Positions 11,051-22,668 of a stretch of 64,000 nucleotides of DNA are shown in pieces. Source of the DNA: Flabesymbios commensalis. Taxonomy: Eukaryota; Annelida; Polychaeta; Terebellida; Flabelligeridae. A program made the translations under genes and the position numbers. The stretch spans positions 20,902,052 through 20,966,051 of the forward strand of contig OZ024907.1 in NCBI GenBank assembly GCA_964017125.1. The letters are read 5' to 3'. The notes beneath the pieces are model-generated. The model did not search any database, had not been told where the DNA came from, and saw only the letters and a list, made by a program, of their open reading frames with translations. Within the stretch, counting starts at the first letter, position 1. Every line of letters begins with the position of its first letter.

Positions 11051-11392
11051 TTGAAGCTTGAAAACTCTATTTTTGACCTACCGTTTAACCAACGCCGTTT
11101 AATGACACGGTTTCGATGCAGAAATAGCAAGCTACCAATCGAAATCGGCTGTAGGCTGGAAATAGATCGTAATTTAAGATTATGTACTCTTTGTAAAAGC
11201 GATATTGGAGATGAATTTCATTACCTGTTTAAATGTTCATATCTCGATTCAAAGAGATTAATTTATATTAAACCATACTTTGTACGATCACCCTCATGTT
11301 TTAAATTTGATAGTTTGATGAATACCACCGACAAAACTATTACGACTAACTTATGCAAATTTGTAAAAATAATATTAGCATGTTTTCCGTAA
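11051..11392 (+). pseudogene. LINE ORF2 fragment, C-terminal zinc-knuckle region
   Basis: A 113-codon open segment in the same frame as 10490-10855. Residues near the middle read CTLCKSDIGDEFHYLFKC, a CX2CX8HX4C knuckle usually found at the end of LINE ORF2 proteins. The stop at 11392 is probably the original end of ORF2. The roughly 250 bp after it (to about 11640) is likely 3' untranslated sequence, but its exact end is not visible. Confidence 0.78.
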
Positions 11393-11808
11393 GTCATGTC
11401 GTGTGGCATGGAGCTGTTTTTAAGCAATACGTAACCGGTTAAAAAAATCATAATTATGTATTGTATAACTTGTATATAGTGTAGATGTAAAACACCGTTG
11501 TATAATAATATATCATTATAACATATTGTGTATCTATACAAATGATTTGTTTTATGCATGCCTTCCTGGCTCATACCCATACATGTATGTATTGTACAGA
11601 TCCTATGTAATAAATTATGTCTTACCAATCACAGACCTGAGATCTAGGTCAAATGATGAAAGATGTCCGATTAGAAATTGTGGGGATATATTAGATGCTA
11701 CTAATGACAGAAGATGACATTATATACAAGACTTGGCAATTAAATTAAAGTAATAATAAATCATCCATCTCATTTCATTTATTGATAATGATATTAACAG
11801 CCTCGGAA
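11393..11808. other. Probable LINE 3' flank, then gene-free sequence
   Basis: Sequence after the LINE stop is AT-rich with AATAAATT near 11610 and AATAATAAATC near 11752. I cannot place the 3' end. Confidence 0.35.
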
Positions 11809-11812
11809 TTAA

Positions 11813-12045
11813 AACTCTTAAACCGCTAATCACAACTATAGACGTTTTAAATCACCTAAATTGGTCGCTCACTTATTGGGAATGAAATGAGCGTTTGAGC
11901 ATCACGATTTTCAAATAAAATGGTTGTTCTTAAATTAAACACAAATATGATTAATTTACACCCAATTGAAGTTGTGGGTCGCTGTAGCGAGACACAACTC
12001 TTAAGTGGTTGAAAAATAAAACTATTTAATTTAGCGGTTGAAGGG
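11813..12045 (+). mobile_element. TTAA-flanked hairpin MITE, family B, worn left end
   Basis: TTAA at 11809-11812 and 12046-12049. The right end AGCGGTTGAAGGG is typical; the left (AACTCTTAAACCGCTAA) is diverged. The stem ATTGAAGTTGTG / CACAACTCTTAAGT surrounds CGCTGTAGCG. Interior motifs GGGAATGAAATGAGCGTTTG and GAGCATCACGATTTTCAAAT match 23849-24132. Confidence 0.68.
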
Positions 12046-13342
12046 TTAACATACTTCGCTCACTATAAGCTGTTAATTTCTGCATTTTTTTACTTCAGTG
12101 AAAATGAATCCAAGTCAACAAGTTTTATAGAATACTCAAGTTAAATACATCAACTCGCGGCTCCAAATGTTCTGGTTTTATCGTGTTGTGACATTTTCTA
12201 TTGAATGCATTTTATTCAGAAAATGTTATATTACTCATATATGCATCACTAGCAAGTAAAGGGCTAAGACACACATTACTGTATTATAACAAGATACAAT
12301 AAACCGTGATACAAGTAAATATTCCTAAAACAATAATTCACGTGTAGTCTGCAGGTATGCTGTTCAGCAATTGACACCTCGGAATGCTTATATATATTAT
12401 CTTATTTTCATCCTTGTACATTATCAATCATGTGACTTGAATATATACTATACATATTTAATATAAAAGTAATTTCGACGTACATAATATTGATATCATT
12501 ATCCATTTTATCAGTATATGCACTGCGTAACATATTGTGTAATAGACTTCCCGTCGTCAATAAATCTCTCTCCAGTCTCTACATATCTCATGCTCTGAAT
12601 TTGACTTTGTTTGAATAGTGCTTTCTGTCAGGCATCCTCTATGTTAAATGAGTAGGCATCCTTAATGTAATAAACATGCCTAGAGTGACTGGTGCCACAC
12701 GTAATAGAAACAAATGACATTATAATCAGTGGCTACATGGAGGGGGGGGGGGAGGGGGCAGCACGCTCCTCATTACATGGTGACAAGACAATTAACAACT
12801 TGTACTCCGGTGACAGTGAGAACTAAAGCAATCCAATTAATTATACAACACCCCTGGTGAAACGTAAAGCATTGAGATAAATAGTAGTGAATAGTGCAAG
12901 GGGAAACAATCTGCATTGGAATGCTCAACAGTGCTCAATATCTGCTAAGGCCTTGTCATTTCACAGAGGTGTCGAGCGAATTCCTACAAAGCAGATGTTA
13001 TGGACAGAATTTGTATAATTGGCTGTTATTTGTGCGATGAATCCCCAGTGTTTCGCCTCGTCATATTTAACATATGTAACATATTTAAGAGTTACGCCTC
13101 ACATAAATTAACATATTTAAGATCACAAAAGTCGTTAGCATGTTCGTTCGTACGTTGGTTCATTCATTCGTGATTATTTTGCTCGCACTGAATCCAACCA
13201 AATTCATGGTATAGGATATTAAGACGCACGTATTACTCCCAGATTCAAACGAAACTTTTAAAGGATTGAATAATACTAAATTAGCGAAATTTAAGTCACA
13301 GTGAAATGTAAAGTGTCACAGATTTGGACAAATTGGACATAA
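12046..13342. other. Gene-free stretch with G tract
   Basis: No open frame or repeat ends seen. An 11-base G run lies at 12742-12752, and short CGTT/CATT-type simple sequence at 13139-13172. Confidence 0.35.
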
Positions 13343-13510
13343 ACATCGGTAGTTAAAACATTGGTGGCTAAAACTGGTTACATCGGTGGTTAGAACTGGT
13401 CACATTGTTGGCTAAACTGGTTATATTGTGGTTAGAACTGGTCACATTGGTGGCTTAAATTGGTTACATCCGTGGTTAAAACTGGTTACATTGGTGGCTG
13501 ATGGGTTACC
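13343..13510 (+). repeat. Minisatellite, 20-22 bp unit, about eight copies
   Basis: Units of the form CATTGGTGG[C/T]TAAAACTGGTTA alternate GGCT and GGTT versions, suggesting a two-unit (about 42 bp) higher-order pattern. Confidence 0.75.
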
Positions 13511-13842
13511 AGTTCATTCACAATGACATTGTACTGTGAATCTCACAGCCGGTCACTACTAGTCTAACATGTGACTGACGTCTAGTAGACCACAGAGACT
13601 ACTCAGTGGTGTCATTAACATGCAGATGATGTCTCCAACTCAATCCAGTAACAGAGGAATGGTCCTCTACAATCTGAAGCTGGAATTAAAGGTGTATTTT
13701 CCACTTTCAAACAAAATACTCTCAGTAAAATATAGATATTCCTAAATTTATACTGTTACATTTTCTGACCGACCATCACAGGGCAACTTTATCAATTATA
13801 AGAGACATATCCCATTAAATAGCCCAGTGACGAAAGAGTTAA

Positions 13843-14043
13843 CCCTTAAAGTGCTACATTTTAAAATCTTATTTTTTACCTACTTGAAGTTGTGTCTCAC
13901 AACAGCAAACCACAACTTCAAGTGGGTGAAATTACATATATTTGAATCAAAATATATGCAAAATTTGCAAATCTCTCACAAATTGTCTTCCTTTGAAGGA
14001 CAATCAGACAAATTAAACACGGCCAGAGACGTGATTAGCACTT
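13843..14043 (-). mobile_element. TTAA-type hairpin MITE, family B, reversed
   Basis: TTAA at 13839-13842, then CCCTTAAAGTGCTACATTTT, which matches the right end of family B read backwards. The stem CTACTTGAAGTTGTG / CACAACTTCAAGTGGG follows. The far end runs into the start of another CCCTTACGACGCTAAATT end at 14044, so two elements abut here. A 93-codon frame across it is chance. Confidence 0.58.
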
Positions 14044-14123
14044 TAACCCTTACGACGCTAAATTACTTTGTAAAACACATCGCAACAAAAGGTTTTTCTT
14101 CAGTTTGAAATCATCATAAATGT

Positions 14124-14295
14124 CTTAGTTAGCTCTTCCCGATTCATTTGATATCTATGTTATGGGTCTGCGGCCATTAGAAATATGTTTACTCTTACAG
14201 TGCTGGGATCGACTTTAGTCGTCAGAATGTGACGTCTAGTAGACTCTACAGACGTCAGATTCTGACGACTGAAGTCGATCCCTGCGCTGTAAGGG
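14124..14295 (+). mobile_element. Hairpin MITE, family E
   Basis: Begins CTCTTCCCGATTCATTT after TTAG and ends GCGCTGTAAGGGT. The long palindrome GGGATCGACTTTAGTCGTCA...TGACGACTGAAGTCGATCCC covers 14205-14282 with a centre near GTAGACTCTAC. Related copies lie at 45397-45573 and 62988-63095. Both strands form the same hairpin, so orientation is set only by the ends. Confidence 0.65.
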
Positions 14296-14396
14296 TGAAG
14301 GGATAATTTTCACCCATTTGAAGTTGTGGATCGCGTCAGCGAGACACAACTTCAAGTGAGTGAAAATTCAAATTGAATAATGTGTCGGTTAAAGCG
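14296..14396 (+). mobile_element. Family A right half, joined to family E
   Basis: ATAATTTTCACCCATTTGAAGTTGTGGATCGCGTCAGCGAGACACAACTTCAAG-type stem and the end TGTCGGTTAAAGCGTTAA match the right part of 1350-1587. The left half is missing; a family E element sits exactly at the break, so E probably inserted in it or replaced it. Confidence 0.6.
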
Positions 14397-15405
14397 TTAA
14401 CGACATGAGGAGGGGTTAGGTAAGAAATCAAACAGCACTTAGACACTGGATTCTATTTTGTAGAGAAACCGATCAGCCTCTCTCCGTCAGGGAAGTGTGG
14501 GGGAGACAGATAATTGTCACCCCTTTGTGTGAGGAGATGGATTTGTTAAACGGATGAATACTGTGGCCCTGGTATCCTAAAACTGTTCACTCAGCTCACA
14601 TGTTTCTTTGATTGGTCGAGATGCTCGAGGTCAACAAATTCAAAACTATATCAGTTCTGGCAATCGGGCTATTGAATAGGCATCTCTTGCGTAGATGAAG
14701 AACGTCGAGAATAATTCAACCTATGATAATGCATTGCATTGGACAAAGCACGCCCACACCTCCCTCCCTCCAATACATCACTGGAAATGAATGATATATC
14801 AATCTCACGTCTCACAATAGAGAAATCATTTTAAATAACCCTGCTACTACCACTAATAGTCATTGTATTATCCCCCTCCGTAAAAAAGTCAATCATTTTC
14901 AAATGTTAATATGCCAACTTGATCACGAATTAGAAAGGAAATAAATATCTCATACTTTGTAAGACTAAGGAGGTTATATATAACCTCCTTGGTAAGACAC
15001 ATTAATATCGGGTTAGCGGTGGATCTAAGAGAGGAAAGGAACAACATTCAATTATTGTCTCGTGGCTGTGTAAAATTGGGAATAACGCAAAAAGGCCGTC
15101 AATAACGAGATCACCTGGTCACCGGTCATTAACCTGATGGTCACAGCAGACATTTCTCCAATTGAGAACGACAAGAAAAATATGTACTGAAAATCATTAT
15201 ATTTTCGCGAGCTGGATTATAAACTGATTGTAAGCTTTTGCCCTGAGCTTACCACCCCCCCCCCCCCCGCCGGGAGATGAGGTAGATGCACCCCTCCTCA
15301 CCAGACCTGGATTATTCCGTGCAGCGCTGATTAACGGGAATCAAATGAGTTAGCATGTACTCATACCAGAACCGCTACATCCTAACCAGCACCAGACCGC
15401 GGAAT
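14397..15405. other. Gene-free stretch with a perfect palindrome and C tract
   Basis: Contains a family Q hairpin remnant (14610-14638), a 24 bp perfect palindrome (14967-14990) and a 14-base C run (15255-15268). No coding signal. Confidence 0.4.
14967..14990. repeat. Perfect 24 bp palindrome
   Basis: AAGGAGGTTATA repeated as its exact reverse complement with no loop, flanked on both sides by GTAAGAC (14959-14965 and 14992-14998). Confidence 0.85.
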
Positions 15406-15464
15406 AATGTCGGATCAAGGTCGGGCTAACGTCGCAGACGTTAGCGCGACCTTGACCCGACATT
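15406..15464. mobile_element. Family P palindromic element, short outer arms
   Basis: AATGTCGGATCAAGGTCG and CGACCTTGACCCGACATT pair, then GCTAACGTC / GACGTTAGC around GCA. The middle stem (ATCAAGGTCG) differs from other copies but is matched on both sides. Confidence 0.78.
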
Positions 15465-15694
15465 GGGTGGAGGTGACGTTGTCAGGGGGGCCCAGATGTG
15501 ATCAATTCTGGACGAGGTAAATGCCGGCGGAACTCTAGTCGTAGCCGGGACATGAATAAGGATTTTGCGGATGCGGCGAACAGAACAGATGTCCGTGATA
15601 GATCACTGTGCTGTGTCGGTGTATGTGTAACTGGCACCAGGGAAAACCAGACAAAAACAGCCTGAGCGATCCACCAGAAGCTGGCGATCACACA

Positions 15695-15796
15695 ACAAAC
15701 ACTAGACGGCGACCCAGTGTTAGGGTAATGTTGGCCCACCGTCTGCGACGTTGGGCCAACATTACCCTAACATTGGGTCAACGTCTCGTGTTTGCT
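15695..15796. mobile_element. Family P palindromic element, full length
   Basis: From CAAACACTAGACGGCGACC to GGGTCAACGTCTCGTGTTTG. The core stem GTTAGGGTAATGTTGGCCC pairs with GGGCCAACATTACCCTAAC around CACCGTC-TGC-GACG. The GGGTAA / TTACCC segment is particular to this copy. Confidence 0.8.
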
Positions 15797-16121
15797 TCTC
15801 ACGGCCAGTGACTGCTATATTGTACTTCAGGACTTATCACCTGACCCCCTAGCCCCCAGAGGTACAAACTACATGCTAAATGTCAACCTTTTAAGCCTCC
15901 TCGTCGCTTGTATGCATCACCAGGCATATTTTGAATAAAATTCAATGAATGAAAACATAGTATATACGTCACAATAAAGACGTGTTGAGCTTGATATACA
16001 TCATACTGAGAACGTGTTGAGCTTCAATTTCTGTTTATTTACTTTGTAGTTTATCATTTTTATTCACATTGGGATAAAAATTGCAACATAGATCCACATC
16101 TGAAGGCGAATAAAAATGTAA
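15797..16121. other. Gene-free spacer
   Basis: A TTTTAAGCCTCCTCGTCGC...GGCATATTTTGAATAAAATTC stretch resembles one end and interior of the TTAA element at 24277. Otherwise nothing. Confidence 0.3.
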
Positions 16122-18534
16122 ACAAGACTACATAAGTCCAGGAGCTCCCGCGACGAATTAGAATTTGATTTGAGCAATTTTGTGTAGGGTTTTTAATGTA
16201 GTCCTAGGCTAGGTCAAAAATCAAGACGCAAGACAACTAGGTCTAAGAAGCTCAATCTAAGAGTAAGATAAGAACTAGACAGTCTGTCAGAGATTGCAAA
16301 CCTCCATTGAAATTATTGAATCTAATCAGTATCCCAGTAATGGTCTACCTATCTGGCATGGTTTACCCGATATCAGGCCAATCGAGTTAACTTAATAGCT
16401 GATTTACGGTCATTTTGAATTCGATATAAATTAGTTAAAAACTTAGGGTGCATCCTCCCCCGAAACCTCAAATTTTGTTTTATAGTAATGGACTAACATC
16501 TAACACAATTTGCAAAATATTGGGCATGTGAAACGTAAATGGTGGCCGATAGGGGGCCATTTTGAATCTGAACTAGTCAGAATTTTTCAAGATGCATCCT
16601 CAGCTGAAATCTCACATTTCATTCTATAGTAATGGTCTAGCCATCTAGCACGGTTTACCAAATATCGCCCATGTGAAAGTGAATAATGGCCGATAGGAGG
16701 CCATTTTGAATTTGATCAAGTCAAAATTTTTCAAGATGCATCCTCTCCTGAAATCTCACATTTTGTTTTATAGTAATGGTCTAGCCATCTAGTACGGTTA
16801 CTAAAAAACGGCTATGTGAAAGTGAATAATGGCCGATAGGCGGCCATTTTGAATTTGATCGAGTCAATTTTTTTCAAGATGCATCCTCTCTTGTAATCTC
16901 ACATTTTGTTTTATAGTAATGGTCCAGCTATCTAACACGGTTTACCAAATATCAGCAATGTGCAAGTAAATAGTGGCCGATAGGCGGCCATTTTGAATTC
17001 GATTGAGTCGAAAGTTTTTAAAAGGCATCCTCTCTCGAAACGTCACATTTTGTTTTATAGTAATGGTCTAGCTATCTAGCACGGTTTACCTGATATCAGG
17101 CCTATCGAGGTAAATAATGCTGATTGTCGGCCATTTTGAATTCGTAAGTTAAAAATTTTCAGGGTGCATCCTCCCCCGAAAACTCTAGCACGGTTTACCA
17201 AATATCAGCCATGTGAAAATGAATAATGGCCGAAAAGGCGGCCATTTTAAATTTGATCAAGTCAGTTTTTTTCAAGATGCATCCTCATCTGAAATCTCAC
17301 ATTTCGTTTTACAGTAATGGTCTAGCCATCTAGCACGGTTGACCAAATAACGGCCATGTGAAAGTGAATAATGGCCGAAAAGCGGCCATTTTGAATTTTA
17401 TCGAGTCAAATTTTTCCAAGATGCATCCTCTCCTGAAATCACACATTTTGTTTTATAGTAATGGTCTAGCCATCTAGCACGGTTTACCAAATAACGGCCA
17501 TGTGAAAGTGAATAATGGCTGATTGGCGGCCATTTTGAACTTTGACAAAATGATTTTTTTCAAAATACATCCTCTCCTGAAGCCTTACAATTTGTTTTAT
17601 AGTAATGGTGTAGATATCTTGAGCGGTTTTCATGATATTCCACAATATCAGGCCTGTCGAGGTGAATAATGGCTGATAGGCGGCCATTTTGAATTTTACC
17701 AACTTCAATTTTTTCAGGATGCATCCTCTCCTGAAACCTTACAATTTATTTGATATTAATGGTGTAGCTATCTTGAGCGGTTTTCATGATATTCCGCAAT
17801 ATCAGGCCTGTCGAGGTGAATAATGGCCGATAGGCGGCCATTTTTAATTTTATCGACTTGAAATTTTTCAAGATGCATCCTCTCCTGGAACCTCACAATT
17901 TGTTTTATAGTGATGGTGTAGCTATCTTGAGCTGTTTTCATGATATTCCGCAAAATCTTTCAGTCGGATTTACCGATGTTATAAATTAGGTCAAAGTGCT
18001 GGGTCAACTTCAAGGTCAAGGTCCAAAAACCTGAAAAGGCACAACTAGGGACCTTAGAGAACATGTATGTGCAATATGACTGTCATCGGCCCAGTACTTT
18101 TCGAGATCTGCTCCGGAAACGAAGTGCGCGTCAAAACGTCTAAATAGGTCATAGTTCTGAACCAGAAGTAGGTCAAAGTTCAAATACCCCAAAAGGCACA
18201 ACTAGACCCCCTAGGGGTGTTGTGTGTAAAATTTGAAGACAATCGGACAAGTACTTTCAGAGATATGCTCCGGAAACGAATTGTTTACGGACGGCCCAAC
18301 GGCCCAACGGCCCAACGCCGTCACATCATCATTTTCTCCTCTGCAACCTTGCGTATTGAATTCAGATTAAAAATATTTTAACCCGTCCATTAGCCACCTG
18401 GAAGTAACCCACATACCAAAAATTGTTATCCTAGCTTATTTTCTCACAAAGTTATAGGCAAAAGAAGAGGCCAAAAAAAACCGGAGGTAGAATCCATAGC
18501 TCCCTTCGCTCACCTACGGTGACGGCGGGAGCTA
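16122..18534 (+). mobile_element. F1 element copy 2
   Basis: Same head, eleven cores and tail as copy 1. The tail from about 17950 is nearly identical to copies 1 and 4; the clearest difference from copy 1 is an extra 9 bp CGGCCCAAC unit near 18299. Relative to copy 1 it lacks part of one core around 17181. Head motif AGCTCCCGCGACG, tail motif AGGTCAAAGTTCA at 18170-18182, terminal hairpin 18497-18534 then CTAAT. Confidence 0.72.
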
Positions 18535-18782
18535 ATAATAGTCAAGCTAGAAGGGGCAATGCTCGTCAGTATGATCAGTGGGTTTAGATGTTATACCAAA
18601 CCACTTTGCAAAGAAAATCCTTGGTTATACAAGGTATTATATATAGAGATATGTGGCCTGTGATCATTAAGATTATTAAGGTGTATCTGTAAATGATACA
18701 AGCGAGAGAAACAGCAATAATACTTGATTGATTGTTCGATTGGTTGAATAATTGATTGATTGATTTATTGAATAAATAATTA
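18535..18782. other. Spacer grading into ATTG-type simple sequence
   Basis: Degenerate TGATTGATTG runs (18724-18770) lead into the next microsatellite. Confidence 0.4.
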
Positions 18783-18835
18783 AATGAATGAATGAATGAA
18801 TGAATGAATGAATGAATGAATGAATGAATGAAATG
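18783..18835 (+). repeat. (AATG)n microsatellite, about 13 units
   Basis: Uninterrupted AATG repeats. An 88-codon minus-strand frame rich in SFIH repeats is its translation shadow. Confidence 0.95.
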
Positions 18836-20521
18836 ACTGATTGAGATCACATTACCAGTAGTACTAGTACTTGGTAAACTACGTAGGCTTAATTAGCCTA
18901 CAGCGTTGAAAACACAAGCTAATTTGTGATGCAAATAGCGAGAAAAGATACTAAGCTTGTCACTAATGTTTTTTTTACATATATAGTAGGCCTAATTGGT
19001 TTGCCTGTCGCCCGGTGAGATGTGTGGGTGCCTGAAAAAAGACGAACTGCCATAAAAACAGGTTGTTAGTGACATACATTGCCTTCGGTGTCATCTGATG
19101 AGTCGCAGGTGTAAACAAATCACCTATCATTCCAATAATTGGGCTATTCACATATCTATATCACACATTAACTGCTAACCAGCGTCCAGCGAGCACCGCC
19201 TAGAATGAGCAAATAATTTGTTTTAATTCATCAAAGATAGCCTAGTATTATCAATAACATTATTTTTTGTTAAATATCTGATTATTTAATATTCACACAT
19301 CTAGATTTTTTTACTCATAAATTGATTTATCTCGTTTGAAGCAAGGTGACGAAAACAAATTTTCCAGAATAAGTGGTCAGATAAACACTGAGAGCCAGAG
19401 CGCTTCTTACGGTGATAACACAAGGGCGATTATTCTTACATAAACTCTCATAACAAAATATGAGATAAGCGATTATTCTTACATAAACTCTCATAAGTCA
19501 TGTACTTTTATTTTTAAAAAAATGTATTTCCGATATAGTATGCCATGTTACAATATCATCACCGCTTGTACACACAAATTTAAATTAAACTTCTTTTTAA
19601 ACACTTCATCTACTTCCATGTTGTTTTCAGGCATTATCAATTAACTGTAACAATATAAAGTGCAGTATACATTGTAGATCCAGAACTACAAAGAGTGCAG
19701 AAGCTACCAAGTCCTAGTATGCTGGCGCCGCATAATCATTTATGTCAGTGTAAAAGAAACGCGTACATATATATATGCATATTACTTTGGTTAAAACGCA
19801 CGGGCTGCTTTGTTTAGATATCCTACCACTATAAAGTTGGTCTAGCATCGATACAATCATAGGTAACGTGACATGATGGCTGGATTTGGCAATCAGTGTT
19901 TGAGGACTAGACAATCCACATGTGTCACTGTCACTGAGTCAGGACAGCAGCAATACGTCACTGAGGACAGCTAGTCAACTTGACAGTGTGTGATGCCCGC
20001 TCTCTCTATGTGCCGAGCTGCTTCACACATCGCGTGAAGCAGCATTTTGTTACGTGTTCCACTTCAAAAACAACACAGGGAGCAGATGTTTTAAGAGTTA
20101 CACAAATATAAAATGAAGGAAAATTAATTATAATTTTCACGATAAAAAGATATAAGACCATGTAAAATCAAGTCACATTGTATTTTCTATTGTTCCGATG
20201 TATTGCGTTACCAATAGATTTATAATTATATAATGTGTTGTCAGACAAAATGCTCCTTTGAGATTGTAATAGGTAGCTTATTTTGAATGCTATGAATGTG
20301 TATAATCTGTGAACAACAAACTTATCTGAAACCTTTTCTTCAGTTACGAAACTACAGATAATAAAGTACAGATATTGCCTACTTCAGATAAAAATGATGC
20401 TTTACCTATACGTTTTAATCAAATGTCACATGTGATAATATGAAACAGTATTATTCTAAAAATTGAGTTAGCTGGGGTAACTCAGCTTGGACCGATTCCT
20501 GTAGATCAAGTAAGAAATAAT
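18836..20521. other. Gene-free stretch with one short duplication
   Basis: GCGATTATTCTTACATAAAC + TCTCATAA occurs at 19426-19453 and again at 19469-19496. No other structure and no convincing coding sequence. Confidence 0.4.
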
Positions 20522-20884
20522 TTGTTGTGCTACAGTAAAAAATATTCGCTAATTGTTTCACCTATTGGGCCTACAGATGTAAAATTCTTGCATTTCCACA
20601 TTATGTGCGTGCAGTGTGATCTGAGAGAGGGGCTGTCAGTGGCAGATGTGATGAATAAACTGCAGCCTCTCGAAGACAGAGACAAGATAGATGTCCTCCT
20701 CCCAGATACACCACTCAGACTCAGGCTACACCACTCAGCATGCCTAGTGGGCTTCAGTTTACTGACGCGCAGTGTTAAAAATCAACCGCGAAGAAAGATA
20801 AGCGGTTACCTTCAAAAAGCCCAATGGATTGCCAACAGTTGCGCTCCTACAATTATAACCACCAATACTGTACACATAGATTGA
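20522..20884 (+). CDS. Exon candidate, no recognised product
   Basis: The longest frame here outside repeats (120 codons). The protein-like part is from about residue 30 (CDLREGLSVADVMNKLQPLE, then DRDKIDVLLPDTPLRLRLHH). It is preceded by GTGCGTGCAG, which fits a splice acceptor just before codon TGT at 20613. The composition is charged and leucine-rich, less AT-biased than its flanks. No conserved domain, signal peptide or membrane helix is recognised. The upstream ATG part looks random, so a real exon would begin near 20613. No matching donor or partner exon was identified. Confidence 0.25.
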   Translation: MLCYSKKYSLIVSPIGPTDVKFLHFHIMCVQCDLREGLSVADVMNKLQPLEDRDKIDVLLPDTPLRLRLHHSACLVGFSLLTRSVKNQPRRKISGYLQKAQWIANSCAPTIITTNTVHID

Positions 20885-22502
20885 TTCTATTTCGGCTCGA
20901 AGTTGAATACGAATAGAAGACGGTAGTCAAACCCTGAACCAACATAGAGTCAATGTCCTACACAACGTTGTCCACCGAATAAGTTATGTAAGACAGCCTG
21001 ACAATTCACAATTCAAAACCTGACATAACAATTATTATACGTGACTGATATCTAACCTGACGTAACAATTCTTATACCTGACTGATATCTTACTTCGTTC
21101 GTTCCACTTCTTCGGGAAAAAAAGAAGGAAGGAAAAGGGTCTTCTCGGTTGCTGAACCTACACTATAGGAGTATCTACCTTCTTCAACCAGTCCAATAAT
21201 GAGTACTTTTCTATTCTGCTGCATGCTTTATAGCATGATACGGAGTCATCAGTTCACAAAAACACCAACGAGTTGTCCATAATCTCAAATGGGCGGCAGC
21301 CAGCGGTGTACCCTGGGCACTCTGCTTAGCAGCGGTGGCAATGCAGATATCGCATCTGTGATGTGACCGCGTTAGGACCTTAAACGAGTCCAGCAATAGA
21401 GAGTCCGGCATCAAGTCAAACCTTGTGATGGATGGAGTTATCCCTCACCTATTGCAACATTTCTCATTTACAGAGCTTAACACATTACAAAGCCACTTAA
21501 ATGACTCGTGGAAAGTGACGCTCCGTAATAGTTTACTTACTTATTTAGGACTGCTAAAACCATGACATTTTTCACAAAACAATTATCCAAAACACATCTG
21601 TTCCGCCTTCACCCAGCTTGTTGCTCTGAGCTCAGTTGTTCGGAAGAGTTAGAATGTGTAATTAAGAGTTCTATAATTGACTGATATTTTCTTTTCTATA
21701 TAGACCAGGTTCAACGACCCAAGGCACACCTAAACGGTTTACAGTCTGTTTTTGCCAAATGAACTGGTAGATTAGTGGAGGAGAATTATCTATTAGCACT
21801 AAGGTTTTACTGGCATACATAACACGACAATTCAGAAGATAACAATCATGTATCTTAACTTAAAAATAAATATAACGAAATAGAGAAATAATGAATAATT
21901 GGTACATGTTCCAAAGGATATACGACAGATCTATACGATTTGACTAAGTGCATTCTCGCTTGTTATTTATAACGACGGACTTTGTCACATAACGAAATAA
22001 GTTAGGCTAAACACCGCCTGTCATTCCCTTTTTTAAATAGTTGTGTGTAGAATACAATAACTCCAATTCTTGCAGAGCATAGATTACCTCTACCTCTACA
22101 TGGTTCTCTACCTGTCAACCATCCTATCATACATTCAGTAGTGATTCAGGGTAAATCTAGCGTCGCTATGCCCATAAGGGTACCGAGCAGAGAAGTAGCA
22201 TCCTGTGACTTTTGGCTAAGAAGGAGTCCCCAGATCAGACAATAATGAGGTAGTGGTAAAGCTTTGTGAGGCCTCATCAGTGCTGATCACCGTGATCAAT
22301 TACTGGTGATGGAGAGAGCGTCTACAGCCATGTCAGCACACATAGTCTCAAACTCACTCTACATTTTGCATGAAGGGCAGTGTGGCTTGTTAAGTCCCAG
22401 TGCATGCGAAATAGTGTTCTAGCGTTGCCAGGCCCACGCTACGGCAAACACCTTCAGGATGCAATATTGTTATCTGAGGTGAGTGGCATCTCAGGAGAAT
22501 TC
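20885..22502. other. Gene-free stretch with a 37 bp duplication
   Basis: ACCTGAC[A/G]TAACAATT...GACTGATATCT occurs at 21018-21053 and 21055-21090. TTTACTTACTTATTT at 21531 resembles LINE tails of the kind seen at 62480. No gene recognised. Confidence 0.35.
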
Positions 22503-22540
22503 ATGGCCGAGTGGTAACGTTCTTGACCTGAGACAATCAT
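22503..22540 (+). other. Possible tRNA-derived (A-box) fragment
   Basis: ATGGCCGAGTGGTAACGTTC resembles the D-arm/A-box region of class II tRNAs (GTGGCCGAGTGG), as found at the head of many SINEs. No B-box or acceptor stem is seen, so this is a fragment or coincidence. Confidence 0.25.
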
Positions 22541-22668
22541 GATCCTGGCTGGAATAAATGTGTCATACCTTAGCGTCCAGTTAATATACAGACGCCAAAG
22601 ACCATTCATTGTTACAGTTTGTTCGTTTTCGTTGATTCATTGAATAATTTGAATCACTCACTCACTCG

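Larger units (their letters stand above)
9866..11392 (+). mobile_element. 5'-truncated non-LTR retrotransposon (LINE), reverse transcriptase part
   Basis: Starts about 20 bp after the F1 copy ends. One reading frame holds most of the C-terminal half of a LINE ORF2: YSKAFDSV (from 9881), GVRQGEN then SPLLFSIFLNDL (RT core), LLYADDTVLLAETPNDLQ with the catalytic YADD (near 10211), the post-RT region with VVLYGCEVW (about 10570), and a C-terminal CX2CX8HX4C knuckle (CTLCKSDIGDEFHYLFKC, about 11188-11241). The frame is interrupted by a TGA at 10067, a short frame change around 10275-10330, an in-frame stop after residue 121 of the 10490 segment, and further decay. Subfamily not assigned. An inactive copy. 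Confidence 0.88.

Noticed and set aside
13547-13600. Extra family E copy suggested by GACGTCTAGTAGA
   Set aside because: Only a 13-base match with no pairing arm or terminal repeat; likely a scrap or chance.
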